A stretch of DNA of 8,136 nucleotides from JAVBOP01 sp031550405 (GTDB lineage: Bacteria; Bacteroidota; Ignavibacteria; Kapaibacteriales; UBA2268): positions 1-8,136 of the forward strand of contig JAVBOP010000193.1 in assembly GCA_031550405.1 (NCBI GenBank), in the 5' to 3' direction. Every line of letters begins with the position of its first letter. Position 1 is the stretch's first letter. Under the pieces are notes generated by a model. The model was given only the letters and a program-made list of their open reading frames with translations, was not told the origin of the DNA and searched no databases. The translations under genes were made by a program, and so were the position numbers. This document shows positions 1 through 6,768 of this stretch, one piece after another.

Positions 1-403
1 CAACTTGAAGTGTAGTTTTCAGGTCAGATAAATCTCGATTTATTAAAGTTTTTTCATACTGAAAAATAGTATTTTTTTGAAAAAGCGAAACAATAAAGGG
101 AAACATGCGAATGCACAATCCTGATTCGCCACAATTGATTATCTTGTTATTAGCAAGATGGTTACAAGAATTTATGAGTATAGAATTATCAGATTTTTTT
201 TCAATTTCTGCTCCGAGCGCTTTTATGCAATTCAAAGCTGCACGCTCATCATCAGAAAATGAAATATTATTAATAATAGTGTTTCCATTCGAAAGATAAG
301 CAGCTGCAATTGCGCGAATTGTATAGCTTTTTGAACTTGGAGCCACAACTTCAATATCAATATTTTTTTTGCGTTTTATTACAATTTGCTCCATATCCTG
401 CAT
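1..403 (-). CDS. aroA: 3-phosphoshikimate 1-carboxyvinyltransferase (EPSP synthase), N-terminal part, cut by window edge
   Basis: The encoded enzyme transfers the enolpyruvyl group of phosphoenolpyruvate to shikimate-3-phosphate, the sixth step of the shikimate pathway in the cytoplasm. The first 134 codons are visible and the frame runs open off the left edge; the family is normally about 410-440 residues, so about two thirds is missing. Visible signatures are APSSKSYTIRA (residues 21-31), which matches the shikimate-phosphate-binding Lys-Ser...Arg motif (here K25, S26, R30), and CGESGLCIRMF (91-101), which corresponds to the conserved NAGTAMR/GESGxxxR substrate loop. I chose the ATG at 401-403, 5 bases after the rnhA stop; a second in-frame ATG at 392-394 is also possible. 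No clear Shine-Dalgarno sequence precedes the first ATG. The tight spacing implies co-transcription with rnhA. The family call is firm. The activity cannot be fully judged without the C-terminal domain. Confidence 0.9.
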   Translation of the reverse strand, partial: MQDMEQIVIKRKKNIDIEVVAPSSKSYTIRAIAAAYLSNGNTIINNISFSDDERAALNCIKALGAEIEKKSDNSILINSCNHLANNKIINCGESGLCIRMFPFIVSLFQKNTIFQYEKTLINRDLSDLKTTLQV

Positions 404-408
404 GATAA

Positions 409-1113
409 TTAATTTTTATTCATAAATATATTCATTTCATGTAATAATTTTTCTTTATCTCCGATTTCAAATATTATTTCAGCAGTGTTTTCGCTCGAAA
501 TTTTCTTTTTAATAATTATAGAATTATTTGATAGATATAAGCTATATTCATGATTTTCCAACAGCTTATGTGATTTTTTATGATTTTCAAGAACAGATTG
601 TTGCGGTTTTATAAACAATTGCTTGGAATTATTTTGCGTTCCATTTTCATAAAATTCGTCAATTGCGGTGGCATTTTCAGCAGCATTTTTTGATAATTTA
701 TCGCACCTCTCATTACCTTCTTCGCCGTTATGTCCTTTAATCCAAGATACTTGCACATTATTAATTTTCATTAATTCTATCAGCATTTTCCATAAATCAG
801 AATTTAAAACCTCCGTTTTATCACTTTTTTTCCAACCATTATTCGACCATTTTTTTAGCCAGCCATTATTTACACTATTCGAAATCAGCTGCGAGTCAGT
901 ATAAATTATAACGCTATATCCTTGTACCTTAAGGCTTTTCAAGCCTTCGACAATTGCAAGAAGTTCCATCCTGTTATTGGTTGTTAATCGAAATCCGCCT
1001 GTCAAAATTTTCTCGTTCTGGCTTTCGTCAGATAAAATCGCCGCCCAGCCGCCTTTCCCTGGATTTCCCAAGCTGCTGCCATCGGTATATATCGTAATTT
1101 TCTGCTTTTTCAT
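409..1113 (-). CDS. rnhA: Ribonuclease HI with a C-terminal extension
   Basis: RNase HI cleaves the RNA strand of RNA/DNA hybrids (primers, R-loops) using two metal ions. Residues 1-158 form a complete domain: IYTDGSSLGNPGKGGW (8-23) with catalytic D11, NNRMEL (46-51) with E50, IYTDSQ (70-75) with D73, the basic helix/handle region with its Trp/Lys residues (85-97), WIKGHNGEEGNERCD (124-138) with H128 and the last carboxylate D138. All four acidic residues and the loop histidine are present, so activity is expected. The family is usually about 145-160 residues. This protein has about 75 extra residues (160-234), rich in Asn, Ser, Lys and Ile, that I do not recognise. The start is the ATG at 1111-1113, with no Shine-Dalgarno sequence. 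The aroA start lies 5 bases downstream, so rnhA is probably the first gene of a short operon transcribed from the spacer at 1114-1613. Confidence 0.93.
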   Translation of the reverse strand: MKKQKITIYTDGSSLGNPGKGGWAAILSDESQNEKILTGGFRLTTNNRMELLAIVEGLKSLKVQGYSVIIYTDSQLISNSVNNGWLKKWSNNGWKKSDKTEVLNSDLWKMLIELMKINNVQVSWIKGHNGEEGNERCDKLSKNAAENATAIDEFYENGTQNNSKQLFIKPQQSVLENHKKSHKLLENHEYSLYLSNNSIIIKKKISSENTAEIIFEIGDKEKLLHEMNIFMNKN

Positions 1114-1270
1114 TTTGCCACACTTTATAAAAACTTTTAAAATAACATTTTTCGATTAATAAATCATGTTTTTATATCATTAGAATATTTTCAAGTTATC
1201 TAAATTTTTTTTCAAACTTTATAAAAAATCTTTGCGGAACGCTGCCTCAAAAAAGCACAAAAAAAAGAAG

Positions 1271-1363
1271 AGTGTTGTATGTTGTCCATGTTGTGCCGTC
1301 GAACTTGTATATGCCTTTGCTGTGAGTGCTGATCCATTTGTTGTTTTGATTATCCACAGCTAC
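1271..1363 (-). pseudogene. Relic of a two-component-regulator propeller (Reg_prop) repeat protein
   Basis: Read on the minus strand, this stretch translates to about 31 residues beginning VAVDNQNNKWISTHSKG and continuing IYKFDGTTWTTYNT. That is the recognisable pattern of one Reg_prop beta-propeller blade (A-[VI]-D-x-[QN]-x-N-K-W-[IF]-x-T ... G-[VI]-x-K-F-[DN]-G-x-x-W-T-x-Y-[ND]-T). Such repeats occur in tandem in large secreted or membrane-sensor proteins of Bacteroidota and relatives. Here only one blade survives. The frame runs into T-rich sequence and a TGA at about 1252-1254 downstream, and meets an in-frame TAG around 1424-1426 upstream. There is no credible start or signal peptide. 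I read it as the last remnant of a deleted or decayed gene. The blade similarity is seen in the sequence; the decay history is inference. Confidence 0.65.
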
Positions 1364-1600
1364 ATAATAGATAAAATTGGTTAATAAGATGAAACGCAGA
1401 ATATTGAGCAAAAAAATCTAAATTTTCGTACACATATCAAGTGATTATGTCGAAAAACGATATGCTTTTCAAAAAACGAAACAATTCATAATAATGCCAT
1501 CGGAATGTATATTGAAAATATTTTCAACTGTTGTAAAGCATGAGCAAATTATGCTATTCTTTGTGTGTATTTGGCGCTTTCATAGTTGTGGGCGATTTCT

Positions 1601-1608
1601 TATATTTG
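1601..1608 (+). promoter_or_regulatory. Candidate Bacteroidota-type -7 box (TATATTTG) for the TPR lipoprotein gene
   Basis: TATATTTG fits the TAnnTTTG consensus of the Bacteroidota housekeeping sigma factor. It ends 5 bases before the ATG at 1614, so transcription would begin at or next to the start codon and give an essentially leaderless mRNA. The nearest upstream TTTG (1570-1573) lies 27 bases away, longer than the usual spacing of about 19-21, so the -33 element is not convincing. The match is short and could be chance in AT-rich DNA. Confidence 0.3.
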
Positions 1609-1613
1609 TAAGA

Positions 1614-3236
1614 ATGAAATCATTAAATGGATTAGCAATTTTTTTTCTTTTTTCTTTTTTGTTTACGTGCAGCTCCGGATATGAAGAAGCAGAACGAAAA
1701 TTTTGGTTGAACCACCAATATCAAGGCTTAAATTATTACGACACAACGGACAAAGATAAAAAAATCAATGATTTTATTATAAATGGCTCTGTTTTGCAGA
1801 CGCAGAATAAATATGCGGAGGCAATTTTAGAATTTCAACAAGCTCTAAAATATGACTCTTCAGCAGCGATATTGTACGCTATCTCCAAGTCATATTTGAA
1901 GTTAGATAAGTATAACCTTGCCGCTGAATATGCTCTGTATTCGTTGAAAAAAGATGACAAATTCGTGCCAAATTATGATTTATTGGCGGAGGTTTATATA
2001 AAGCAGTATGATATTCAAAATGCAATTTCTGCCTTGCAAACCGCCAGTAAAATTGAGGAAACCGAAGCGAGACTGTTTGCACTTGCAAGGGTTTACGAGT
2101 ATAAAGATATAAATAAGTCTATAGAATATTATCAAATTATATTCGACAAATATAAAAATGATTACGCCCTGTTTGCGATATTGGAACTGACTAGAAATTC
2201 CAAAAACAGAAATATTTACTTCAATACTCTGACCACATTGGCGAAGGAGTTTCCAAACGAGGCTAAATACGCCAACGAGCTTGTTTCATACTGGTTGGAA
2301 AACAATCAGTATGATACCCTGATAAAGCATTTTCAATTGTTCGATACTCAGATTATATATAAAGACTTAGCAGTATTATACGGTATTGTTGTCGACCGTC
2401 TTATCTACGATACTGTGTATGCCAATACTACTCAAAAAAAGGCAATTTTGGATAAAATTGACAACCGCTTTCGCTTCGATTGGCAAATAAATTTTCTTTC
2501 AGGCAATCTTGCCGTTTCTATTCAGGACACCTCAAATGCCAAAAAGTATTTTGACAGAGCTATTCCAATTGCAGATTCGGTGTATGACTTGCCTCTGAAA
2601 GTGGCTGTAATATATGAAACTTATGGATATAAGGATAAAGCTGTAAATTTGTTAGAGGAATATACAGCTAAAAAGCCTGATAACTGGCTCTATCCAATGT
2701 TTGTTGGCATGTATTATCTGATTGATAAAAAGTTGGACGAGGCGCTGAAATATTCCAAAATCGCATATAATAGAAATAATTCGCAAGTCGATATATTGGG
2801 TCAACTTGCGAATATTTACAGCGAACTGAAGAGGCATGACAGTTCCGATATTTATTTTATGAAAGCCCTCGCTGCGGAGCCTGATAATGCCCTTATAAAC
2901 AACAATTATGCCTATTCGCTGTGCAATCGCAACCTCTATTTGGATAGCGCCTTGAAATATTCCAAAATTGCCATCACTCAAAATCCCAACAATTCCGCTT
3001 ATTTGGATACTTACGGCTGGGTAAATTATGTATTGGGAAATTATCAGGTAGCATTGGAGTATGTTATGAAATCCATAGAGTTAGGTGAAAATAGCGCTGA
3101 AGTTTTTGAACATTTATCCGACATAAATCTTAAATTAAATCAATACGAGGATGCAGAAACTGCCATAAACAAAGCTCTGGAATTAGAGCCGCAAAATCAG
3201 GTACTCCTCCAAAAAAAATCCAGGCTGTCAAGGTAA
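1614..3236 (+). CDS. TPR-repeat lipoprotein
   Basis: The product is a predicted exported, lipid-anchored protein of 540 residues made almost wholly of tetratricopeptide repeats, which act as protein-binding scaffolds. I start it at the ATG at 1614 because it opens directly with a signal peptide: MKSL, a hydrophobic stretch (about residues 5-16) and LFTC with the candidate lipidated Cys19, followed by SSGYEEAE. The lipobox is loose (Phe at -2, Thr at -1). TPR-like units are clear at 54-83 and 86-115, less regular through the middle (about 120-330), and clear again from about 340 to the end. The C-terminal part has the widely conserved NNYAYSLCNRN and YLDTYGWVNYVLGNY motifs and a last TPR at 495-528. 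Similar proteins sit at the outer membrane of Bacteroidota relatives, but partners and exact role are unknown. It is separated from the next gene by about 100 bases, so it may be monocistronic. Confidence 0.85.
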   Translation: MKSLNGLAIFFLFSFLFTCSSGYEEAERKFWLNHQYQGLNYYDTTDKDKKINDFIINGSVLQTQNKYAEAILEFQQALKYDSSAAILYAISKSYLKLDKYNLAAEYALYSLKKDDKFVPNYDLLAEVYIKQYDIQNAISALQTASKIEETEARLFALARVYEYKDINKSIEYYQIIFDKYKNDYALFAILELTRNSKNRNIYFNTLTTLAKEFPNEAKYANELVSYWLENNQYDTLIKHFQLFDTQIIYKDLAVLYGIVVDRLIYDTVYANTTQKKAILDKIDNRFRFDWQINFLSGNLAVSIQDTSNAKKYFDRAIPIADSVYDLPLKVAVIYETYGYKDKAVNLLEEYTAKKPDNWLYPMFVGMYYLIDKKLDEALKYSKIAYNRNNSQVDILGQLANIYSELKRHDSSDIYFMKALAAEPDNALINNNYAYSLCNRNLYLDSALKYSKIAITQNPNNSAYLDTYGWVNYVLGNYQVALEYVMKSIELGENSAEVFEHLSDINLKLNQYEDAETAINKALELEPQNQVLLQKKSRLSR

Positions 3237-3268
3237 ATTGGCTATTACAACAGGAAATATATGGGAGT

Positions 3269-3283
3269 CTTGCATGCAAATCC
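3269..3283. repeat. 15-base exact repeat with a 10-base palindrome (copy 1, upstream of the amidohydrolase gene)
   Basis: CTTGCATGCAAATCC occurs here in the spacer before the amidohydrolase gene and again at 3401-3415 inside that gene, where it encodes part of YLHANPE. Its core TTGCATGCAA (3270-3279) is a perfect palindrome, so it could be a dimeric regulator site. No regulator gene lies nearby, and chance or a small duplication is equally possible. Confidence 0.4.
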
Positions 3284-3325
3284 ACCTCACCATCTGTTGC
3301 CATAAAAAATTTATAAATAATTGCG

Positions 3326-3333
3326 TAAGTTTG
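3326..3333 (+). promoter_or_regulatory. Candidate Bacteroidota-type -7 box (TAAGTTTG) for the amidohydrolase gene
   Basis: TAAGTTTG fits TAnnTTTG and ends 5 bases before the ATG at 3339, the same spacing as the box before the TPR gene. It supports 3339 over the in-frame TTG at 3321 as the start, because the TTG would lie upstream of the predicted transcript start. No proper -33 TTTG was found at the usual distance, so this remains tentative. Confidence 0.3.
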
Positions 3334-3338
3334 TATTT

Positions 3339-4502
3339 ATGAATGATATATTTAATGATGCAAAAAAAATACAAGATGAAGTCATTGAACACAGGCGGTA
3401 CTTGCATGCAAATCCCGAGCTATCTTACCAAGAATATAATACTTGCAAATATATTTGCACTCGCTTGGAGGCTCTGGGCATTGAGCATAAAATTATCGCA
3501 AAAACGGGTGTTGTGGCGGTAATTCACGGCAAAAGCGATGATTGCATTGCGCTGCGTGCCGACATTGACGCCTTGCCGATTAAGGAGGAAACGGAGCTGG
3601 ATTTTGCTTCGAAAAATGATGGAATTATGCATGCCTGCGGTCATGATTTCCATACGGCGATGCTACTTGGCGCAGCAAAATTAATAAATATTCATAAATC
3701 TAAACTGCACAAAACTGTCAAATTTATATTCCAGCCTGCCGAAGAAGTATTGCCGGGTGGCGCTTTTGAGATGATACAAAGCGGTGCGCTTAAAAATCCG
3801 ACACCGAGTATGATATTTGCACAACATATAGATCCTACAAAAAAATGTGGTACAATACATATTCCTCGCTCTGCGGCGATGGCTTCGACAAATGAACTTT
3901 TTTTTACAATTAATGGCAAAGGTGCGCATGCAGCGCAGCCTCATCTGGGAAATGACCCAATAATTGCTGCCGCAAGCATTATAAATTATCTGCATATTCT
4001 GAATACAAAGCATCGTAATCCGATGTATCCTGCTGTAATTTCAATATGTTCGATAAATGGCGGCAATGCAACGAATATCTTTCCCGACGAGGTGCAAATG
4101 AAGGGAACTATGCGAACTTTCGACAAAAAACTGCGTAGCGGATTGATGGAGCTAATCTATAATAAATGCAACGAATTAGCGGGTATTTATGACACGCAGT
4201 GCAAAGTTGAAATTGTATCAGGCTATCCAGCCGTCATAAATGATAAAAATGCTGTTAATATTGCATGGAATGCGGCTATAAATCTGTTCGGAAAGGATAG
4301 TGTTTTTGAAGCAGAACCTAAAATGTTAGCGGAAGATTTTGCTTATTATTCCGAGCAAATTCCTGCCTGCTTTTGGCATTTAGGCACAGCTCATGACGAT
4401 GGTAAATATCCAGCAAGCCTACATAATGCTAAACTTAACCCATGTGAAGATGCCTTGATTTATGGCGCAGCACTCATGGCATATATCGCACTGACGTTAT
4501 AA
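3339..4502 (+). CDS. M20D-family metallo-amidohydrolase (N-acyl-amino-acid/hippurate hydrolase-like)
   Basis: The product is a 387-residue zinc-dependent hydrolase that would release an amino acid from an N-acylated or similar amide substrate, probably in the cytoplasm since no signal peptide is seen. The N-terminal RRYLHANPELSYQE is the family's typical opening. Metal and catalytic motifs follow in order: ALRADIDALPI (71-81), MHACGHDFHTA (97-107) with C100 and H102, QPAEEVLPGG (132-141) with the Glu pair E135/E136, AQHIDP (161-166) with H163, the dimerisation-domain GKGAHAAQP (193-201), and near the C-terminus SLHNAKLNP (361-369) with H362. All ligands are present and the length is normal. 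The start is the ATG at 3339; an in-frame TTG at 3321 directly follows a stop. The exact substrate (N-acetyl-diaminopimelate, hippurate, indole-acetyl amide and others) cannot be told from sequence. The next gene is 33 bases away on the same strand, which suggests co-transcription. Confidence 0.9.
   Translation: MNDIFNDAKKIQDEVIEHRRYLHANPELSYQEYNTCKYICTRLEALGIEHKIIAKTGVVAVIHGKSDDCIALRADIDALPIKEETELDFASKNDGIMHACGHDFHTAMLLGAAKLINIHKSKLHKTVKFIFQPAEEVLPGGAFEMIQSGALKNPTPSMIFAQHIDPTKKCGTIHIPRSAAMASTNELFFTINGKGAHAAQPHLGNDPIIAAASIINYLHILNTKHRNPMYPAVISICSINGGNATNIFPDEVQMKGTMRTFDKKLRSGLMELIYNKCNELAGIYDTQCKVEIVSGYPAVINDKNAVNIAWNAAINLFGKDSVFEAEPKMLAEDFAYYSEQIPACFWHLGTAHDDGKYPASLHNAKLNPCEDALIYGAALMAYIALTL
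3401..3415. repeat. 15-base exact repeat (copy 2, inside the amidohydrolase gene)
   Basis: This is the second copy of CTTGCATGCAAATCC, with the palindrome TTGCATGCAA at 3402-3411. It lies in codons for the conserved LHANP motif, so its sequence is at least partly fixed by the protein. Copy 1 lies 132 bases upstream in non-coding DNA. Confidence 0.4.
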
Positions 4503-4535
4503 TTATTAAAAAATATTCAGAAACTATAAACAACT

Positions 4536-5876
4536 ATGCAAAATAATTTAAAATCAGATAAACTGATATCATCATTAATTGATGTCATTAAAAAAAACAA
4601 AGGAAAAATCACACCCGCCGAAGCAATTGCCAACACCGGCAGCACGTTGGACGAGGTAAACAGTGCGCTTGACAGGCTCATAGAACTTTATGATGCACGC
4701 GTAAATTTGAATCAGGCAACGGGTGATTTGCAGTTTTTGTTCAGGTATCCGCTTTTCGAGCGAGGCAAAAAAACTTTTAGCGAACATCTTGTCTCATTTT
4801 TAAATAAGCTATATAGCATTTTCAAGGTCATCTATAAAGGTGCGATAGGCATTATCCTGATTGCATATACGGTCATATTTGCCATAATAATTATTGGTGC
4901 GACAATGGCGGGTGGCAATTCAAATGATGACAGGCGCAACAATAGCGGCTTTGATTTGCTGGCACTTATGTTTCGTGCGATTTTCGAAGGCATGAGTTTC
5001 GTTGCTTACCGCCGCATGGTTGAATATGCTGTTGATCCTTATGGCAATCACTATAAGACTTATAAAAAGGAAAAGTCAAAAGGTGCAGGCTTTATTCGTT
5101 CCGTGTTCAGCTTTGTTTTTGGTCCGGATAAGCCTAAATTTGACCCGCTGGCAGATGCGCGCGAGGTTGCATCCTATATCCGCCTGTTTACCAAAGGCAA
5201 GCTAACTGCTGCAAATATCATTGAATTAGCAGGCAACGACTATCCAAAATCTGAATCAAAACTGGCTGAATACGTCGGCAAATTTAAAGGTGATTTGCAG
5301 ATAACAAATGACGGCGTATTATATGGCGATTTTGTAAATATACTTGGCGCTTCAACAGCTTCGGAGCGCCAACATATTGAATTTTATAGAGATGAGGTTG
5401 AACCGCCTGTTGAATTGACGGGGAATAGCGCTGGGCGAAACTTTGCAATTGTCTGCATGAATCTGTTTAATTTATTGATGGCTGCAAACTTAGCTAATTT
5501 CATCAATGAGGAAGTTATGCGGCAGTATGCAATTGCTATAAATATCGGTCTTTTCTGGTTTCCATTGACATTTTCGATATTGTTTTTTGCTATCCCGATT
5601 ATAAGGATTCCTTCATTTCTGGTGCGCAAAAAGCTGCATAATTATAGAGTTTGGCATAAGAAAATAACAGGTTATATCTGTGAGCAGCGTAAACGGGAAT
5701 TGACTTTAAATGATTTCATAATCCATTTTCGCATAAATAGCAATAGCGATATTGAGCATCTTAAGTCCATGCTAAATAAAATAGTTATAGAATTAGAAGG
5801 CACTATAGACATTTCGCCTCAAGGCGAGCCTGTATATAAGTTCGAAAGATTATACAACGAACTCATGATAGTATAA
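4536..5876 (+). CDS. Multi-module membrane protein with three winged-helix-like segments
   Basis: No firm family is recognised for this 446-residue protein. Residues about 7-75 look like a winged-helix module (ITPAEAIANTGSTLDEVNSA, then a beta-type wing ending LQFLFRYPLFER). A membrane segment follows at about 101-123, then a basic linker and VFSFVFGPDKPKFDPLADAR (190-209). A second helix-turn-helix-like module spans about 206-266 (KGKLTAANIIELAG ... GVLYGDF). Two more membrane segments lie at about 302-322 and 331-357. A third similar module (about 376-437, ELTLNDFIIHF ... GEPVYKF) ends the protein. The FSFVFG motif and this layout recall, from memory, the cyanobacterial/chloroplast At5g03900-like family; I hold that only tentatively. 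The repeated soluble modules probably face the cytoplasm on one membrane anchor. The gene follows the amidohydrolase by 33 bases with no terminator seen, so the two are likely co-transcribed. It ends 22 bases before a convergent gene. Confidence 0.75.
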   Translation: MQNNLKSDKLISSLIDVIKKNKGKITPAEAIANTGSTLDEVNSALDRLIELYDARVNLNQATGDLQFLFRYPLFERGKKTFSEHLVSFLNKLYSIFKVIYKGAIGIILIAYTVIFAIIIIGATMAGGNSNDDRRNNSGFDLLALMFRAIFEGMSFVAYRRMVEYAVDPYGNHYKTYKKEKSKGAGFIRSVFSFVFGPDKPKFDPLADAREVASYIRLFTKGKLTAANIIELAGNDYPKSESKLAEYVGKFKGDLQITNDGVLYGDFVNILGASTASERQHIEFYRDEVEPPVELTGNSAGRNFAIVCMNLFNLLMAANLANFINEEVMRQYAIAINIGLFWFPLTFSILFFAIPIIRIPSFLVRKKLHNYRVWHKKITGYICEQRKRELTLNDFIIHFRINSNSDIEHLKSMLNKIVIELEGTIDISPQGEPVYKFERLYNELMIV

Positions 5877-5898
5877 ACTTTATTATGATAGAAACCAA

Positions 5899-6768
5899 TT
5901 AAATTATTTTATAATTTTTATATTCGCCAAGCCTGTAGCCTGTTAAATTTTCAATAAATATCTTTAACTTATATTTCATTGATAATTTTCGAATGCTTAT
6001 ATCTTTATCGAATTTCCAATTCACATTGGCTATTCTTTCCTGCATTACTTGCGGGTGAGTATCATTAAAATATTCCAATGCATCAATTGACGAATAATCG
6101 AATTCATCGGCAATAAAGTGTTCATTTATCCACTCATCATCATGCCAGTACCGATTAATAGAAACCAGCTTTTTCTGCATATTTTTAGGATGTTTTACCC
6201 AGCCATAGTGATAAATACAAGCATCTATCGGCTTGACATTTAGCTTTTGATTGGTATTTTTTCTAAATCCTTGAGCATCAGCATACGAATATATATTTTT
6301 GCTGTTTTTTACGATTCGTATTTCTTTCCTGTACCATTTGGGAGAAGCGCCTACATAATCATAAGAACCATAAAAGTGCTTATAATTAAATAATAATCCA
6401 TCAACTTCTTCACTGTCCTTCCATTGTAACATCTCGTTATATATAGTTTTATGATATTTTTCATGCAAAACTTCATCGCCTTGTATGTAAAACGCCCAGT
6501 CCGAATCATCGTTAATAGCTTGCAATGCTTTATTGGTTTCAGTTGCCAAAACAGAGCCTTTTTCACGAAATGAATCGTCCCAAACGGTTTCTATTATTTT
6601 AATTTTATCTGAACTGATATTTTTTATTAACTGCAAAGTATTGTCATCGGACTTGCCTACAGCGATTACAAAATTATCGCACAACGGCAAAATGGACTGT
6701 ATTGCTTCTACTATTGGATAATCATATAGCACGGCATTGCGTATAAAGCTAAAACCTGTAATTTTCAT
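5899..6768 (-). CDS. Glycosyltransferase, GT2-like (GT-A fold)
   Basis: The product is a 289-residue predicted cytoplasmic sugar transferase, probably for a surface glycan or lipid-linked sugar. The N-terminus MKITGFSFIRNAVLYDYPIV with ILPLCDNFVIAVGKSDDNT (26-44) matches the nucleotide-sugar-binding start of GT2-like enzymes. WAFYIQGDEVLHE (91-103) carries the acidic metal-binding motif (D98, E99) that replaces the classical DxD, and IYHYGWVKHP (185-194) is a conserved later segment of this Bacteroidota-type subgroup. No membrane segment is visible, so the donor and acceptor are unknown. The start is the ATG at 6766-6768, with no Shine-Dalgarno sequence. It stands alone on the minus strand, converging with the membrane protein gene and separated from the recombinase relic by about 320 bases, so it is not visibly part of a polysaccharide cluster in this window. 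Confidence 0.85.
   Translation of the reverse strand: MKITGFSFIRNAVLYDYPIVEAIQSILPLCDNFVIAVGKSDDNTLQLIKNISSDKIKIIETVWDDSFREKGSVLATETNKALQAINDDSDWAFYIQGDEVLHEKYHKTIYNEMLQWKDSEEVDGLLFNYKHFYGSYDYVGASPKWYRKEIRIVKNSKNIYSYADAQGFRKNTNQKLNVKPIDACIYHYGWVKHPKNMQKKLVSINRYWHDDEWINEHFIADEFDYSSIDALEYFNDTHPQVMQERIANVNWKFDKDISIRKLSMKYKLKIFIENLTGYRLGEYKNYKII

Larger units (their letters stand above)
1114..1613. other. 500-base spacer without an intact gene, between divergent transcription units
   Basis: This stretch separates rnhA (minus) from the TPR lipoprotein gene (plus) and must hold the promoters of both. An open frame extends the TPR gene upstream to an ATG at 1494, but the extra 40 residues would sit ahead of a good lipoprotein signal peptide, so I treat 1494-1613 as non-coding. 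The minus strand at about 1271-1363 keeps a propeller-repeat relic (listed separately). Positions 1114-1260 are very AT-rich with A/T runs, and I saw no clear promoter for rnhA. No tRNA, CRISPR repeat or convincing strong hairpin was seen. Confidence 0.6.

Noticed and set aside
105..299. Plus-strand open frame opposite aroA.
   Set aside because: It is antisense to a clear EPSP synthase reading frame and its translation resembles no protein family.
1236..1256. Small GCG/CGC hairpin near GCGGAACGC followed by a T-run on the minus strand, as a terminator.
   Set aside because: The stem is only 3 base pairs and there is no intact upstream gene for it to terminate.
1494..1613. Longer start for the TPR lipoprotein gene at the ATG at 1494 (40 extra residues).
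   Set aside because: The extra segment would bury a good lipoprotein signal peptide that begins at the ATG at 1614, and a -7-like box lies just before 1614.
3321..3338. TTG at 3321 as the amidohydrolase start.
   Set aside because: It adds only six residues (MRKFVF) directly after an in-frame stop. The ATG at 3339 fits the family start better and follows a candidate promoter box.
5899..5920. A/T-only inverted repeat (AAATTA ... TAATTT) at the convergent gene ends as a terminator.
   Set aside because: The stem has only A-T pairs, overlaps the end of the glycosyltransferase gene and is expected by chance at this composition.
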